Assembly: GCA_013399895.1 (NCBI GenBank)
Contig: VXBA01002629.1
Location: 62,001 to 126,000 of the forward strand
From: Serilophus lunatus
Taxonomy: Eukaryota > Chordata > Aves > Passeriformes > Eurylaimidae
Length of the DNA: 64,000 bases
Direction: 5' to 3'
Below are positions 15,201 to 30,145 of this stretch, in pieces. The position numbers were made by a program, and so were the translations under genes. Below the pieces are notes generated by a model, which ran no database searches, was not told where the DNA came from, and saw only the letters and a list, made by a program, of their open reading frames with translations. Within the stretch, counting starts at the first letter, position 1; each line of letters starts with the position of its first letter.

Positions 15201-18200
15201 CCCATTGCTGATGGATGGAGGATTTCTGTGGTTCCCCCACTCCCAGCTCCAAACCATATTGAATAGATTTCAGCAGTACAGCAGATTAGTGCTGTAAGTG
15301 AAAGGGGAAACAGATTATCCTGAAAGTCAAACTACCATTTTCTTATAAAAATCCAGCTGTGCTATTTGGCTGATGTAACTTGGATCACATAAGGCTGATG
15401 TCTCGGGTTCTTTTAAGGTTGTGGAAAGCAGCGCTCTCCAGATTTTACACAATGGGAAGATACTGAAGCTCCTGAAAGCTGCTTCTGAGGATGCTGGACA
15501 ATATTCCTGCAAAGCCATAAATGTGGCAGGAAGTTCTGAGAAGCTGTTTAACCTGGATATACTAGGTTAGTTCATGGTTTGGGGGTTGAGATTTGTTTGG
15601 TTTGGTTTTTATTTTTTTAAGTCAGTGATTGGAAAAGCAGGCAATAAATTTCAACTAATTCCCCTCACTGCCCATGGAGTATTGGCTGCTGAAGCACTCA
15701 CTCGTGATGGCTTTGGAGTCCTTAACGTTTGCCATTCTTGTAGCAACACATAAAATGCTGCTTTTCGTTTCTGGGTTTGGCTTTGCTTTGTGCTGCACAG
15801 CAGTGTGATGTGGGAGTGTTCCTGTGTACAGTTCACCAGCACAAGTGTGGAAAGGCTGGTCATGGCAGAGATGCTCTTGTGATCCAGCAGAATTCCCTTT
15901 GCAGGGAAAACTGAAGTTGTTTCAGGGGAATAGTATGACCCACTGCTGCATTCCTTCCCTAGCTAAATACCAGTTCTTCCCTAATTTTTGTCATTTTGAA
16001 GTTCCCCCGAGCATAATAGATGCTGATGCCCCTGGTGAAGTTGCAGTCATCCTTAACAGGGAAATCAGCTTGGAATGCAGAGCCAAAGGCTTCCCTATTC
16101 CTGACATCCACTGGTTCAAAGATGGCAAGTGAGTATATTACAGCTTTTGTGGTTTGTGTCTAGGTCACTCCTCCTCTAGAACAGAGGGAATGTGTTTAAC
16201 TACTGTGTTTAACTACTTAGCCTTTAGTTATTGCCATCAGGTAGATTTTGGGGTGGTGTGAGGTGGCAGGTCCTTTAATCAAAATCCTGCTTTTCTGTGT
16301 GAACTGTCCCATTACTGGCACTCACAGAGCACATTTAGGGTTTTTGAAGCCAGACAATGCTTGAAGCATTTGGTTATAAATGTAGCCATTTACTTGAATT
16401 TATTCCATGAGTTATTCTATCTGGATTATTTTAAACATATCATTAGTTAAAATTCAGTTGTTTAGCTGACATGATTTTTTTCCTTGGTAGACAGAACCTA
16501 TGTCAAATGTTTTTCTAGCTAATGCCTTGTGCAGCTCTGCAGATATATATATACATTAAAGGTTATTTATACATACATGCATTCAAGGTTTCAAAACACT
16601 TATAGCCTGCATGTTTCTATTCCTCATCTCATCCTCCAGGAAAGCACACCAGGAGAAGGATTCTTGGTGGGTTAAATCTTAGGGGCAGACCCAGCTGGGC
16701 TGTGTTTTGGTGTTTTCAGTATAGGCACGGGTCAGTACTCACAGATACTCTGCTGTGACAGTTCCTTACTCTTTGGTGTGAATATGTTGACACTTCCAAC
16801 TGGTAGTTAACATTTTGTTGTCAGGAAAGGGTTGGCATGATTAAGTAAATTAGGAGGAAGAGCAGAGGTCAGGAGTAGGACTCTGGCTTTGGATGACCTA
16901 AGTAAAGTAATTTTTGTGGTTTGTTTTCTTTTAAAAACTAGGAATAGAGTTAATTATAAGAGTTGGCCACTCTATGGTGTTTCTTTTGATAAATGCTGTT
17001 AATTTAGTGCTAAATGGTACTATTGGATGGTACAATTAGTGCCACTAAAGGACCTCTTCTTGCTGTCAGTTTAAATTAATGCTGAAAGGGTGGGGTCAGA
17101 GTTCTGTGAAGCAATAGAATCTCTGTTTCAGGCCGTTGTTTTTGGGTGATCCCAATACTGAGCTTCTGGACAGAGATCAAGTTCTCCACATCAAGAATGT
17201 TCGAAGGGTTGACAAGGGTCGTTACCAGTGCAGTGCCACCAACCCTGCTGGCAAGCAAGTGAAGGAGATCAAGCTGGTTGTCCAGGGTAAGTTTATGGAA
17301 TGCCTGAACATTGTGTGTGATTGTATGATCTTAATATACATTATTTCCCTCATCTGGGATGGCTCTGAAGCAATCAGAGTACCCTGCTTGTACACCAGTC
17401 ATGGGGGAGTCTCTGTCCATCATGAAAAAAAGGAAATTCTGGGGGGACTTGCAGGTGATTGTGGCTATTGTGAGATTAGAGGAATAGAAATCAGAAGAAT
17501 AAAAAAGGTGAATTTGTGATAGTAGAATGGAAGGTCTCTTTGTATTTAAATTTCTCCTTAATCTTAGCTGGACCAACAGAAGCCCATGGAGTAAGTGAGG
17601 AGCCTAAATGCTGATTCTTGTTCATTCTTACTTTGTTTTAGCAGTTTGGCCCCATTTTTTACTTCAATATTTTCCCAAATAACCATGTTAAAACCATTCT
17701 CCATCTCTGTGAATGAAAGCATTTGCTAATAGAGAAATGCATTTGCCTTTGAACTGGGTTTGTTTCAGCATATGTTATGGATTTAGGTTTTTTGGCACAA
17801 AAAAAGAATTTAATTAGTAAAATCTCCCATTGTGGTTTGCTAATCTGCAAGGCCCACCTCAGGTGTAGATCCATCCATGGACACTTTGCTTTACATTTCT
17901 GCAGTGGTGTTTTCAAGTCATGGATACACTGAGCATGCGTGGCAGCAGAGGAGTCAATGTGTCTGCCAGATGTGTCTGGTACTTTCGGCAGTCATAAACT
18001 TAGTCGTTGCCAATTGCACCGCGTTTTTATTGCTTCTTTAGATATTTATGGACTCTTTATATTGGCTGATTTACACCAGAGCTTGTTTGCTAGAAAAATC
18101 CGAGTCCTGCTGCCTGGTGAGCAAGGGAAATGACTATGGGCCAAAAATTTTCAAAAAGAGGAACATAAAGCAAGACTGTTAAGCTCATATTTAGTGTCAA

Positions 18201-21200
18201 AGTGACTTCATCCTCAGAAGTTTGGAGCACTGAGCAGTTCCCACTGCAGCTGTAGAGGCTCTTGGGTTCCTTGCTAGGAGGATGCACCTCCCAGGGTATG
18301 GAGGGAATGCTCTTTCTTTCCCCCTTGGAGACAGGGAGGAGGAGTGTCCAGATTTATTGCAGGATGCATGGAGACCCTAACCTGACACATACTGGAGCCT
18401 GGTGGCCCTCTATGTTGTATTCTCTTTGTGCTTTCAACCCTGTGTGCCTCAGAGAACTGTGTGGTGTTCTAATGTTTCATTTAAATCTGCACATATTTGT
18501 AATCTAAGGTTTCACTGTTGTTTTGTCTCTTGAAATAGTCCCTCCCAGTATTAAGGGAGGAAATGCCACCACGGAGGTGTCGACGCTGCTCAACAAACTT
18601 ATAAATCTGGAGTGTGAAACCAAGGGGATCCCTGTTCCCACCATCACCTGGTACAAGGATGGGCGGCCCATTATTTCCAGTCCCCAGGCTCTGTATGTGG
18701 ATAGAGGGCAATTCCTGCAGATCCCTCGGGCCCAGGTGTCGGATTCTGCACAGTACACGTGTCGTGTGAGCAACTCTGCTGGGGCTGCGGAGAAGGTGTA
18801 CAAGGTGGATGTCTATGGTGAGGCAGAGCTCTGAGCTGGGCTATTGCTGTTCCACAACTGGTCCTGGAGAGCTTTGCTGCCTTTGCAGCCTGGCAGTGGC
18901 TGTGGTAAAGTCTGGCCTCTGTTAGCAGGGCCATGGACAGGGAGCTTCCCACCTTGTCCTGTGTGTGACTCTCAAACAGCTCTTTGCTTCACAGAGTCCC
19001 CAAATGGTTGGGGTTTGAAGTGATCTCAAAGCCCATCTGGTTCCACCCCTTGCCATGTGCAGGGACACCTCCCACTGTCCCAGGTTGCTTCAACCTGGCC
19101 TGGGACACTTGCAGGGATGTGGCAGTCACAGCTTCTCTGGGCACCCTGTGCCATGGCCTCCTCACTCTCACAGGGAGGAATTAATTCCCAATATCCCATC
19201 TAACCTACTCTCTGTCGGTTTAAAGGCATCGTTCCTTGACTGATCATCACATGCCCTTGTGCCAAATCCCCTCACCAGCCTTGGTACCATGCTTCCTTCT
19301 ATTCAACTATTTCTTCTTGCATCCATTCTCCTACTCCCATCCACATGCTGAGCAATACCTACCTGAAATAGCCAGTCTGTATAGGATCTTCAGAATACCA
19401 TTTTAAGTCCTTCACATTTAGTTCTTCCCTCTCAAAGCCCTGCAGCTTCTCTGTTTTATGCAGCTGGTTGATACTGAGCTACATCATTTGCATTCCCTGT
19501 TTCCCTCTGCCTTGCTTTGCTCCAGCAGCAAATTCTCACATGAAACCACGTGTGCCATAAGGGCTTAGGGAGCCAGCATGGCTGGGGAGGAACTAACCCA
19601 CCCATTTGCTCTTAATACATTTTCTAGCTACAGAAGTAATCACTTGCAATATATTTTTTCCTTTTCACAGTTCCTCCAGTAATCGAGGGCAATGCTGACA
19701 CAGCCCAAAGCAGGCAGGTGGTTGCTGGGAATTCCCTGACCTTGGAGTGTAATGCTGCTGGCAACCCCCCACCTCTCCTTACCTGGTTAAAAGATGGTGT
19801 TCCTGTGAAGGCAAGCGACAGCCTCCGTGTTCTGGCTGGTGGGAAGAGGCTGGAAATCCCAAATGCCATCGAGGCTGACCAGGGCCAGTACTGGTGTGTG
19901 GCCACAAGCATAGCTGGGGAACAGGAAATCAAGTATGACGTTGAAATCTTAGGTGTGTGAGCAGCAGAACCGCTGGTCTATCAGATTCCCATAAACAAAA
20001 ATCCATAGAAGTGATGTTTTTATTTTTGTTGGTGTTGATACGTGAAAGATCAGTCACCCTCCATAGCTAATTGAACCTGGGCACTGCACAGCTCTTCTGT
20101 CCAGAGTTACAGGACAGTTTGAAGACTTACTCTCAGGTTAGTTCCTGAAGGATTTTTGTGCACGTGGTAGGTAAATAGTCTCAGTAACGTCTAAAATTCT
20201 TCTATCTTGCCTTCATAGAAGAAAATCATAGATACTCAAAGGTATCCATTAAAAACATCACTGAGTAGTGCCCTCTGAAAGAGGACATCTTTTTCTGAAC
20301 TTGAGTTGTGTTGTGCAAATTTTGAACCTTCTCTTGATGAAATACTTTACCTTCTGTATGCCTTGAATCTATTACCACAGTTGGCATCTCAGCAGTCCCT
20401 GCTGAATGTCTTGAGGTAAATGAATTGTACAAATGTGTGAATCACCTTCTCCTGACATGGAAGTGGTTACTTATGAACTGATTTTGAGACTTTGAATTGC
20501 TGTCTTGAAGAACGTAATATTGAATGCAGATGTGGAGCATCCATTCTGTTGCTGGTCTTGGTCAGTGGAGGAGCTGTGTGACAGTGCTTCCTTCCCAGAG
20601 AGGGTGAGACAGGGTGAAGAAGGACCTGGAGAAGGGGTTCATTGGCACCCTTGTTTTCTCTTGCTGACAGGGAGTGCTGAAAGTCCCCTCACCCCCTCGT
20701 AAGGTTGTTCTGACAGAACTAGAGACGGTAAAAAAATGAGAAGAGTGATTTGAAGCCACAAAGTATCACTGGGTAGATGTTTCCGTTCAAAAAGGAAGGG
20801 TAGGAGGTTCAGTGTGTGTTTAACATTGCTGTTTGAGAGAGACTTCTATGACATTTCTGATGCTTAAATGTTTCTCTTGGTGGCTTTTTCTCTCTTACAG
20901 TCCCACCATTTGTGGAAGGTGGGGATGAGCTCTTGGACTACATTGTGATTCTCCATAGCCCTTTGGAGCTGGATTGCTCAGCAGCAGGGTCACCCTCACC
21001 GACTATCAAGTAAGGGGATGTGTGTGACAGTAGAAGATCTGCTGCTTGGTTAATCTAGTTAATCTGGTAAACATGCAGTTGAGCTTTATGAACCCTCTCT
21101 GTTAGTGATGCTTAATGAGCAGAGGGCAAATTCCTGACTCATGATTTTATTTTGAAGTGGTTTGGTTTGTTGTGCCAGTATCTGTGTCTTGGAGATTGCA

Positions 21201-24200
21201 CAGATAACAAGAGCAGAAAAAGCTATCATTTCCATGCTAATGCAACTGTGCCCTTTTCTTCTCTCACCCAGGATTCCTTTTGCTTTGGTGATTTCTCTGC
21301 CCCTGGTGGTAGCTGCTGTCACTTTTCTGATGTTTTCTGCAGTGCCTGTTCCCCAAGATTCCCTTCTGATAAAGCATTCCACTCCATGGCACTCAGAAAA
21401 GTGGAATACAACATCTCCAAACTTCCCTAGAAATGCAAATTGAGTTACTGAGATGTTCTGTTGAACAGAATTGTGCTTATTTGAGCAGTGTGTAGATCTT
21501 ACTTTCACAGAGATCTGAGATTGAACTTTCTTTTCGGTAGGTGGTTTAAAGATGGCCATCCAGCTGAAGAGGGGCCTGGACACAAGATCTTATTAAATGG
21601 ACAAAAACTTGTCATCTCTCAAGCTCAAGTGTCAGACACTGGCCACTATAAATGTGTGGCTGCAAATAAGGCAGGAGAACATGCAAAGGAATTTGAGGTT
21701 ACAGTGCATGGTACGTTTGTCAAGGGGGGAAAGAGCAGACTGCTTTAATTTTAAATTGCTGGCAAGAAGGTGCTCAAATTTTCTATAAAAGTTCATTTGT
21801 ATTGGTGGGTGAAAAATTGGATGTGATATTAGATGAAATAGAATAGTTGAGTTGGAAGAGACCATCTAATTGGAAGAGATCATCTAATTCCAACCCCCTG
21901 CCATGGGCAGAGACACCTTCCCCTAGAGCGGGTTGGGCTGATCTAGAATAGAAATAGAGCTGTGGGATATTGTTTCTATGTATTTAAATGTACGTGTTCA
22001 AGTGACACTTCCTTTTTTTCTGGTGCTTCCTGCAGTTCCTCCAACCATCAAATCAACTGGGCCTCCTGAGAGAGCTGTTGTGATCCACAAGCCTGTGACC
22101 CTGCAGTGCATAGCCAATGGCATTCCCAGCCCTTCTATAACCTGGTTAAAAGATGGACAACCAGTAAACACAGCCAGAGGAAATATCAGAGTAAGCACAG
22201 CTCTTCTATGAGATCCAAACCATGGAAGATAGTTGCAATCAATTATACACTGTGATATAAAGATGCTAAAGATCCACCCTGGAGAAAAAGGGCTTTTTTA
22301 CCTGCCCAGGGTGGTGTCTCTGGTAAAAGCAGGGTTTAGGAGGCTGAGTCCCACTAGATACCTCATATCAGGAGAGTCCAGGACTGGAAATTCAGCATCT
22401 GGTTCCTTTCACTTGTACTTCAACCTTCAAGGTATGGTTGTCTGCTGGTTATGAGGTGGCTCTGCCCACTTGTCCCTGTGAGGTGGGATTAGATGAATAA
22501 TTATAGAAGTGCTGTCATTGCAGCAGCTACCTGTAATTCCCTTCTGTTGTTGAGATCCTGCCTTTCCATAAGGAGCCCTTCCCAGTGCCTTCCATGCTCA
22601 GGGAGGTTGAGTGCTTGCAATGGCTTTGATTTCCTGTGGGCTGGAGCAGCTTTTGACACCTTGCCTTCCCTCTGCTTGCCCCATGGCTCTCCTTACACTT
22701 GTACAGCTCCTAGTGCTGATGTGCCAGGAACACTGGAGTCTCTGAGCCACCAGACACCTCTTACCATGGCCTTTAGCCCTGGAAGATGGGCCCAAGCGTG
22801 TGCCTTGCGTGGCTGGTGTGTGCAGTGGTCCCTGTCTGTGTTTTGGTGCAGCTGGAGTCCTCAGGCCGCGTTCTGCAGGTCGGCAGGGCCCTGCTCCAGG
22901 ATGCTGCCCAGTACACCTGTGTGGCCACCAACGCTGCGGGAGAAGCCCAACAGCACATTCGGCTCCATGTGCACGGTAATGTCTCTGTCCCAGTCAGCAC
23001 CTACCCCTGTCTGCTTGGGGCAGCTTTTACACCTGTGTTCCCTTTCCTGTGGCTTCTTTGTTGGCTCTGCACATCCACCTTTCAGTTTTCTTTCTTTGTC
23101 CCACTCCATTAGTAAGGAGTGAGGTCAAACTCTCTTTCTTAGGACTTGGCCTCTTTTCTGTGGTACCAAGAAATAAGTGATTGAATTACCTTTCCAAATA
23201 ACTGCTGTTCAGAGGGATCTCTTTTGAGATACCAAACACATTGTCACTAACTTACCCCTCAGAAGAATACTCTGTGTTTCTGAACCATTATATGATGTAT
23301 CACCATCGATATTATAAGTTTTCTGTGGATGTTGATATTTCCCATGACCCTACAATGGAAAATTTTTACAGGAATGACTTTTCTAGAAAGAAATGTTCTC
23401 TCATGAGGGAATTTTTCAGGCTGTTGAAAGGAAATTGTCCTTTGCAGCTAAAAGCAGTATAAAAGGAATCAGGGCAACTTGAGAAGCTGTTGTTTGCATG
23501 TGAATTTAATAAACGCTCTCACCATGATTTATGTGTGTTTGGCTCACAAATGGTCATGGAGTGTTGTGCATTCTTGACGTGATCCAATCATCAAAGGAGG
23601 TGCAGGAATCCTTGGGAGGTGTAGGAATGGACTGTGGCAAAATGCTCACAGAGTATAATTATGTTCCCTTTATTGCCAAACCAAGTCAGTATCTGGAAAA
23701 CGTTCAACTGAAGCAAAGAGAGGTTGCAGAATTTCTGCGGATGAGACTTAGAAAGAGAAGCCACACTCGTCTTAAACTGTGATAATTACATCACAGCTAA
23801 TTTAGTGTCAGCCCCATGTCATAAGTGTCTCTATTTGCTGTCAGTCTTTGAGTTCAAAGTGTCGTTATCTGGTGTTTCTGACATGTTGCAGATTTCTAAA
23901 CTTTAGCAAAGTAAATGCTGAGTACAACACTCCATTTAGTATCACCAGCTGAAGTGGGATGATCTCACCACAATAAGGAATTGCTCTCTGTGTTGTGCAC
24001 CCATTTCTTGATAGTCTGTTTTAAGCCCCAATATTCCTGAAAAAAAATTAAAAGTAACAAAAGTAATGCTTTATTCTTCTTGTCACTAACAAAGTTATAT
24101 AGTTAGAGAGTATTCTCACTTCAAATATGGATTTTGGAGAAATTCCTTGGTCATCCAGCAGCTGAAGCTTGTGCAATTCATAGCCCAAAGCTCCTCTGAG

Positions 24201-27200
24201 GGCAGATGACTTTGTGATGGGCTGCTCTGCTAGGTGGGTGGCTGAGTTAATGAAAACCTGCTGCCTTTGTCTTTCCCCAGAACCTCCCAGTCTGGAAGAT
24301 GCAGGAAAAATGTTAAATGAAACCGTGGTGTTGAATAATCCAATCCAACTTGAATGCAGAGCATCTGGGAACCCTCTGCCAGGTATCCATGTACACCTTG
24401 GGGAATATCTGAGAGGGTTTCACTGCCATGTGTCTTCTGAAAATAGTGGCTGTGCTGATTGTGAAGCTGATTCTGTGGTTTCAAACCAGCCAGAAACTGT
24501 GTGACGGGAATGGCAATGGATCGGCTGACATGGAGTAAGGATTGGGGAATTCAGTGATCCCTGGCTGACAGGAGAGTGAAAATCCCAAGGATAATCTCTT
24601 CCCCTGTGCATACAGTGATGCCCTGTCCACAGGCAAGAGTACTGCTGGATTTCCACTAAATCAGCTTTAAACTCATCCACTTTTACCTCCTATCAGCTCA
24701 ATATTTGACACTGTAGGGAAGATCTAATATATTTTCAGAAGAAAGGTGTTACTACATTTCAGATGAGCATTCAGCTTCACCTTTTCTGCCTTTTTAAGAA
24801 TTAATTCACAGCAAAGTATTTTTTCTATAATAATTTATGCTTGTCTAAAACAAAGAGTGAAAATATTAAGGGTATAAGTAAAATGTTATAAAACCTAAGG
24901 ATTTTATATCCATTTTACACTCTTATTTTTTCTTACCCTTTTATTCCCTTCCAAACTGAACAAACAATTAAAATGATGGATTTCAGAAAATGTATGCAAT
25001 AAGAACAGTTTGATCACTTGTGGTATGATGTGATGCCACATCCTAATGTCAAGATAATAACATTAGCTAAGAAAAGTGGTAGCACAACATCCCCTTGAAA
25101 AAGAGAGAAGCCCTGTGCAGTCCTGTGCAAAACACTGCAGGAATGCAAGTCTTTCCTAAAAAAATCTTGTGTATTACACATAATCATTCATTAAGTGATA
25201 ATTTCAACTAGTCAGTAGTGAAGTCATTACAGTAAATCCTCAGTGGCCCATTCTCCTGATGGCTGGTGCCATCTTTTGACTGAGAGGCAAAATTCTCAGG
25301 TTTTGTTGGTTACAGAGTTCCTATAAAATTTTCTTTTGGTGCACCACCAGATTTCTGCTCTTTATTGTCATTTTTTTTCAGCCTGCTACTTGAACTTTGA
25401 TTTGGTTGCTCTCATTTTGATTCTTTGTCCCAGATGGTTGAGTTGAATGTAGTGAAAAAATGATATGTATTGTATAATCCTGGAATGGTTTGGGTTGGAA
25501 GGGAACTTAAAGCTCATCTCCTTCCATCCCCCTGCCATGGACAGGGACACCTTGTTATTGTGTGCTTTGAAACAGCTGCTCTTGACCTTGGTATGAGATG
25601 AGTAAGTCCCCTGTAGTTCGCTTTGTGTGATAATTTTTTGACTTCAGGACGTTATTCCATAATACCTGGTGTGTGTGGGTGATGGTTGTGTGTGCTGTTT
25701 TATTCCTGGGCATAATCAAGAGCCCATTTCCTCATTTTTCTCTCCCTTTTACTGCTGTTAATAATGACCGATACCGATACTGAGCTGTCAGTGTTGTTGT
25801 GCGTGTGAAGGCTGGGCTGGAAGGTGGTGTGCATTGTGTTCCCGCTGTAATGGAGTGTCCTTGGCACTGTTCCCTTCCCTGCCCAGCCATCTCGTGGTTC
25901 CAGGACGGGCGGCCGCGGGGCCGGGGGCCGGTGCTGCAGGTGGAGGGGGCCCAGCTGTCGGACACTGGCCTCTACAGGTGTGTGGCTGCCAACACGGCGG
26001 GCACGGCAGAGCTGCTCTACAGCCTCCAGGTGCACGGTGAGTGTGCACACACGGCATCCTGGGGCCGGAAAAGCCCTCTGAGATCATCCAGTGCTGCCCA
26101 GCCCACCTTAACCCCTGTCTCCAGGTGCCACATCATACAGCTTTAAATCCACTACTGCCCTGGGAAGCCTCTTCCAAAGCCTCACCACCCTTTCTGTGAA
26201 GAGGTTGGTCTTAATATCCAATCTAAACCTCCCATGGCACAACTGGAGGCTGTTGCCTCTCATGATGTATTGTGACACTTAGGAATGACATGCACGTGCA
26301 CCTTTGCTCTCCTCAAGTTTCAAGCATGCTCACACTCATCACACCATCATGGAATCACGGAATGGGTTGTGTTGGAAGGAACCTTAAAGCCCATCCAGTC
26401 CCACCCCTGCCCTGGGCGGGGACACCTCCCATTATCCCAGGTGGCTCCAACCTGGCCTTGGGCACTTCCAGGGATGGGGCAGCCACAGCTTCTCTGGGCA
26501 CCCTGTGCCAGGGCCTGCCCACCCTCACAGGCAAGAATGCCTTCCCAGTACCCCATCTAACCCTGCTCTCCAGCAGTGGGAAGACATTCCCTTGTCCTGT
26601 CAGTCCATGCTCTTCACTCCTTTTTTTTCTCAGTGACTTTAAAATAGGTCTTTTGCCAATGTGCTAAAGGAAGGCGTTTCTAGGAAGAAGGAGCAGAGAC
26701 ACCAGATTTGTTGAAGAGGTATTTTTATTTAAGGGATCACTTCAGAAGTTTGGAGGGCCTGGCAGTGGCTAGGGATTGTTGTAGCTGACTTTGAAGCTCA
26801 CAGTACATAAAGGACTTTATGCTCTTTCATAATCCAAGAGTTTTAAAGAAAGATGTCCTGTGTCTAATCAGACCAAATGAAAGTGTGGGTGTTTGCAGAC
26901 ATGAGACACCTGAGCAAAAGCCAAATTGGAGCTTTTCCACTGATTTCAGTGGCTTTTGGATGTGGCCATAATCCAAATTCTTATCTTTGATACATGCATC
27001 TGCATGTAGCTGGTTTTCTGTGGGAGTCTTGCATGCAGAACTGTGGCCCAAATTTGGCACAGTGCCCCCAGCTGGGATTCACAGAGTATATAGTTCTTAT
27101 TAATGGTAATTAATGCATTGGACAGTGTATTTGCATGGAATTAATGACCATCATGGGAGAAACTGATGGTTCAAGATATGTCAAAGGCAGTTAGCCCCAC

Positions 27201-30114
27201 CCAGTGATTAATTCCTAGGAAATACTTAGAGCTAAGGTTATTATTCTGTGTCAAAGGAAAAATAACTCCTCAGTGTCTGCGTGCATTTCTACTGATGGCA
27301 GAATTTTAGTGGATTTGTCCAGAGTTTTCTAAGGAACTAACCATTCTTGACTAAAGCAGAGTTTCCCCTTTTGGAACAGAATATATGCAGTGCCTGCAGG
27401 ACTAATCAAAGGAAGCCCAAACTCCTGTCCATGAACCTACTTAATTGAGCTGTGTCCTGCCATGCTGACACATGAATTTACCATCAACATGTCTGTCATC
27501 TGCTTTAGTTCTCAAGTTTATGAGCTTGAGAAGAGGAAGCTTGAGCTTTTTCCCTCTTACTAGTGAGAGCAATGGTACTTGAGGGGGAACAGGCTTAGAA
27601 ATGCCAAGTACAGAAAGTGTGCTGCATTTACAGAAAGGATGCTCTAGATTTCAGTGTAGCACTTGGTGTCATGAATGAGCACCAGCCTTGTTCCATACTG
27701 ATCTTGTTCAGTGATTTCTGTTGTTAACAGTGTTATCAGATTTTTTGGCATTAAAAACCATGCTAGACACTGCAGGGTCAGCATTCAGTGAAGTTAGTTA
27801 GTTCATATGATGTCATTGTATTAGTTTTTTTCACTTCTTTCTCCCCACTGTAACTTTCTCAGGCTTTGGAGAACAATGAATGCACTGCAGTAGGGGAGCT
27901 CTGTTCATGTATGTGGGGAAAAAAGGTTATAAAGATTAGAAAATCTCGTGCTTTTTTCCTGCCCTTTCTCCTATTATTGAAATACATGTAAGAGTAGGGA
28001 GAATGGAATGGTTTAGGTTGGGAAGGACCTTAAAGCTCATCCCATTCCACTCCATGGGCAGGGACACCTTCCACTATCCCAGATTGCTTCAAGCCCCATC
28101 CAGCCTGGCTTTGAACACTTCCAGGGATGGGGAAGCCACAGGCTCAGTTACAGCCTGTGAGATGTTGCTGAATTTATTACTGAATATTATTTTCAGTACA
28201 GAATTTTACACACATCTTCTCCCCTCACAGAGGATGTGTGTGAGTAGCTCACACCATTCTCATCTCTTTCCTGGAGTGACTTCAAATTTTAGGTTTGTAC
28301 TGATACTGATTTTTAAGCTTTATTATTGTTATTAGTGGTAAGAGCAAAAAAAAAAATTGGTTTGATTCTCTTAACAAATGAGACATCTTCCTTTTTTAAT
28401 GCTTCTAGTCTCCCTTTATAACACAGCCCTACAACATTTGCTGGCTTCTCTGCCTGAAGTGAGTGTTTAGAGATGCTCCATTAAGATGCTTTGTGTCACC
28501 AGACAGGCAGACAATATCCATTCTGAGCTGGTAAATGTTCCCATGTGCTCTGCAGGGCCAATTTATCACTGTGTGTATGGACTTACTTTATGTGGTTTAT
28601 ATGATAAACTCCTTTCTTTAATCCCCACCACTCCCAATGCCTTTCACAAGGTCTATATGGAATATTAGAAGAGTCTGAGGGAATGTTTTATGGCTTTGTG
28701 TTGTGGTTCCTGGGTTTCCCAGCTGTCCTGTGGGCAGCAGGCCCAGTCCCACATACCTTGCTCGCAGTAGTTCCATTGGACTTATCTGTCTACTTATGCA
28801 AGGGAAGAGCAGGATTTGGTGCAGAGCAGAGGAATGGCAAGAGCTCAGTAGGATTTACATGAGAGAAGAAAAATAGCATCCAAAAGTAGGTGACACATTT
28901 ATTTTCACTGTGATTTAGACTGTTACAGCTTTTTGTTTGTTTGTTTGTTTTTCAGTCCCCCCATCAATCTCTGGCAGCAGTGACACGGTGACAGTGGTGG
29001 TCAATAATCTGGTGAGGCTGGAGTGTGAAGCCAGAGGCATCCCTGCCCCTATCCTCACATGGCTCAAGGATGGGAGCCCTGTGTCCAGCTTTAGCAACGG
29101 ACTTCAGGTACTGAGATCAAATCCTGCTCTGTCAGTGCTGTTCCCTGTTGTGCTAGGAGGCTTGTGAGTTTAATGGAAGGAGATAAGTAAAAGGATTTGG
29201 AATGAAAGTCTAAGGCCTTTTGCTCTAGGTTACTGGTGTGAGTTTAACTCCAATAATCACTGTGTGAAGTGGAAAATAGAGATATATTGAAATAAAGTGA
29301 TTCTTCCAACTGTCATACTGAGTAAGAGTTTGCATCAACAAATTTTTCACTTACTGGCAAGAAGATGAAATTTGGCACATGCTGAAGAGCTCTGTAGAGC
29401 TCAAGGCCATGCAATAATTCATTACATTTAATAGTAATTCAGAGGAAAAACTTCCTATCTTTGGTATAAGGAGAGACTTCAGAGGTAAAAGCAGAGAGCA
29501 TGGTTGCTTTTTGAGAGCTGATTTTATGATCTAAAAGGGAAGAGGGGGAATTTGTATTTTCTGGGGACAGCTCAGGGCACAGACTAAAGGTGTGACAGAG
29601 TGCTTGAAGCTGGTGAGAGGGAGGGATATTCAGATCCTACACAGACTTGTGAATGCCAGGAGTTCCCTATAGGCTTGCATGGGATTAGAGTTCTGCTTTT
29701 GCAAGCGTGGATCAAAAGAGAACCCTAGCCTGCAGGGAGGAGTGCAGGGAGCAGGGGGTGGCAGGAAGCAGTGGCACAAGTATTGAAATGAACGCCAGCA
29801 ATTGTCCCTATTGATGTTTGACATTGAGGTGTGTCTGATCATGTCCTTCTGGTGGTGTAGGTGCTGTCTGGGGGCCGGGTCCTGGCCCTGCCCAGTGCCC
29901 AGATCAGTGACACAGGGACCTACACGTGTGTGGCCGTCAATGCTGCGGGCGAGAGCCAGAGGGACGTGGAGCTCCGGGTGTACGGTGGGTGTTTGACTCA
30001 TGGCCCTGGGAGCTGCTCAGGGAGCTTTCACCACACTGAGCAGCACTGGGGTAAAACGGTCCCAACCCACAATGGAAGGTGAACTGAGGAGGAGGGATGT
30101 GTGTATGGAAGTAA

Positions 30115-30145
<31 letters not shown>

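Noticed and set aside
22493..23122. Open frame of 209 codons on the plus strand
   Set aside because: It overlaps exon 21 in a different frame, and the rest is intron with no recognisable domain. The exon 21 frame explains the conservation.
23531..23782. Open frame of 83 codons in intron 21
   Set aside because: No homology, splice context or motif supports it. The length is within chance for this window.
26285..26667. Open frames with repeated GTSRDGAATASLGTLCQGLPTL-like peptides
   Set aside because: The same peptide theme recurs at several places (1403, 11392, 18984, 30226, 42152, 58899). It is the translation of antisense CR1 3' ends, not a gene family.
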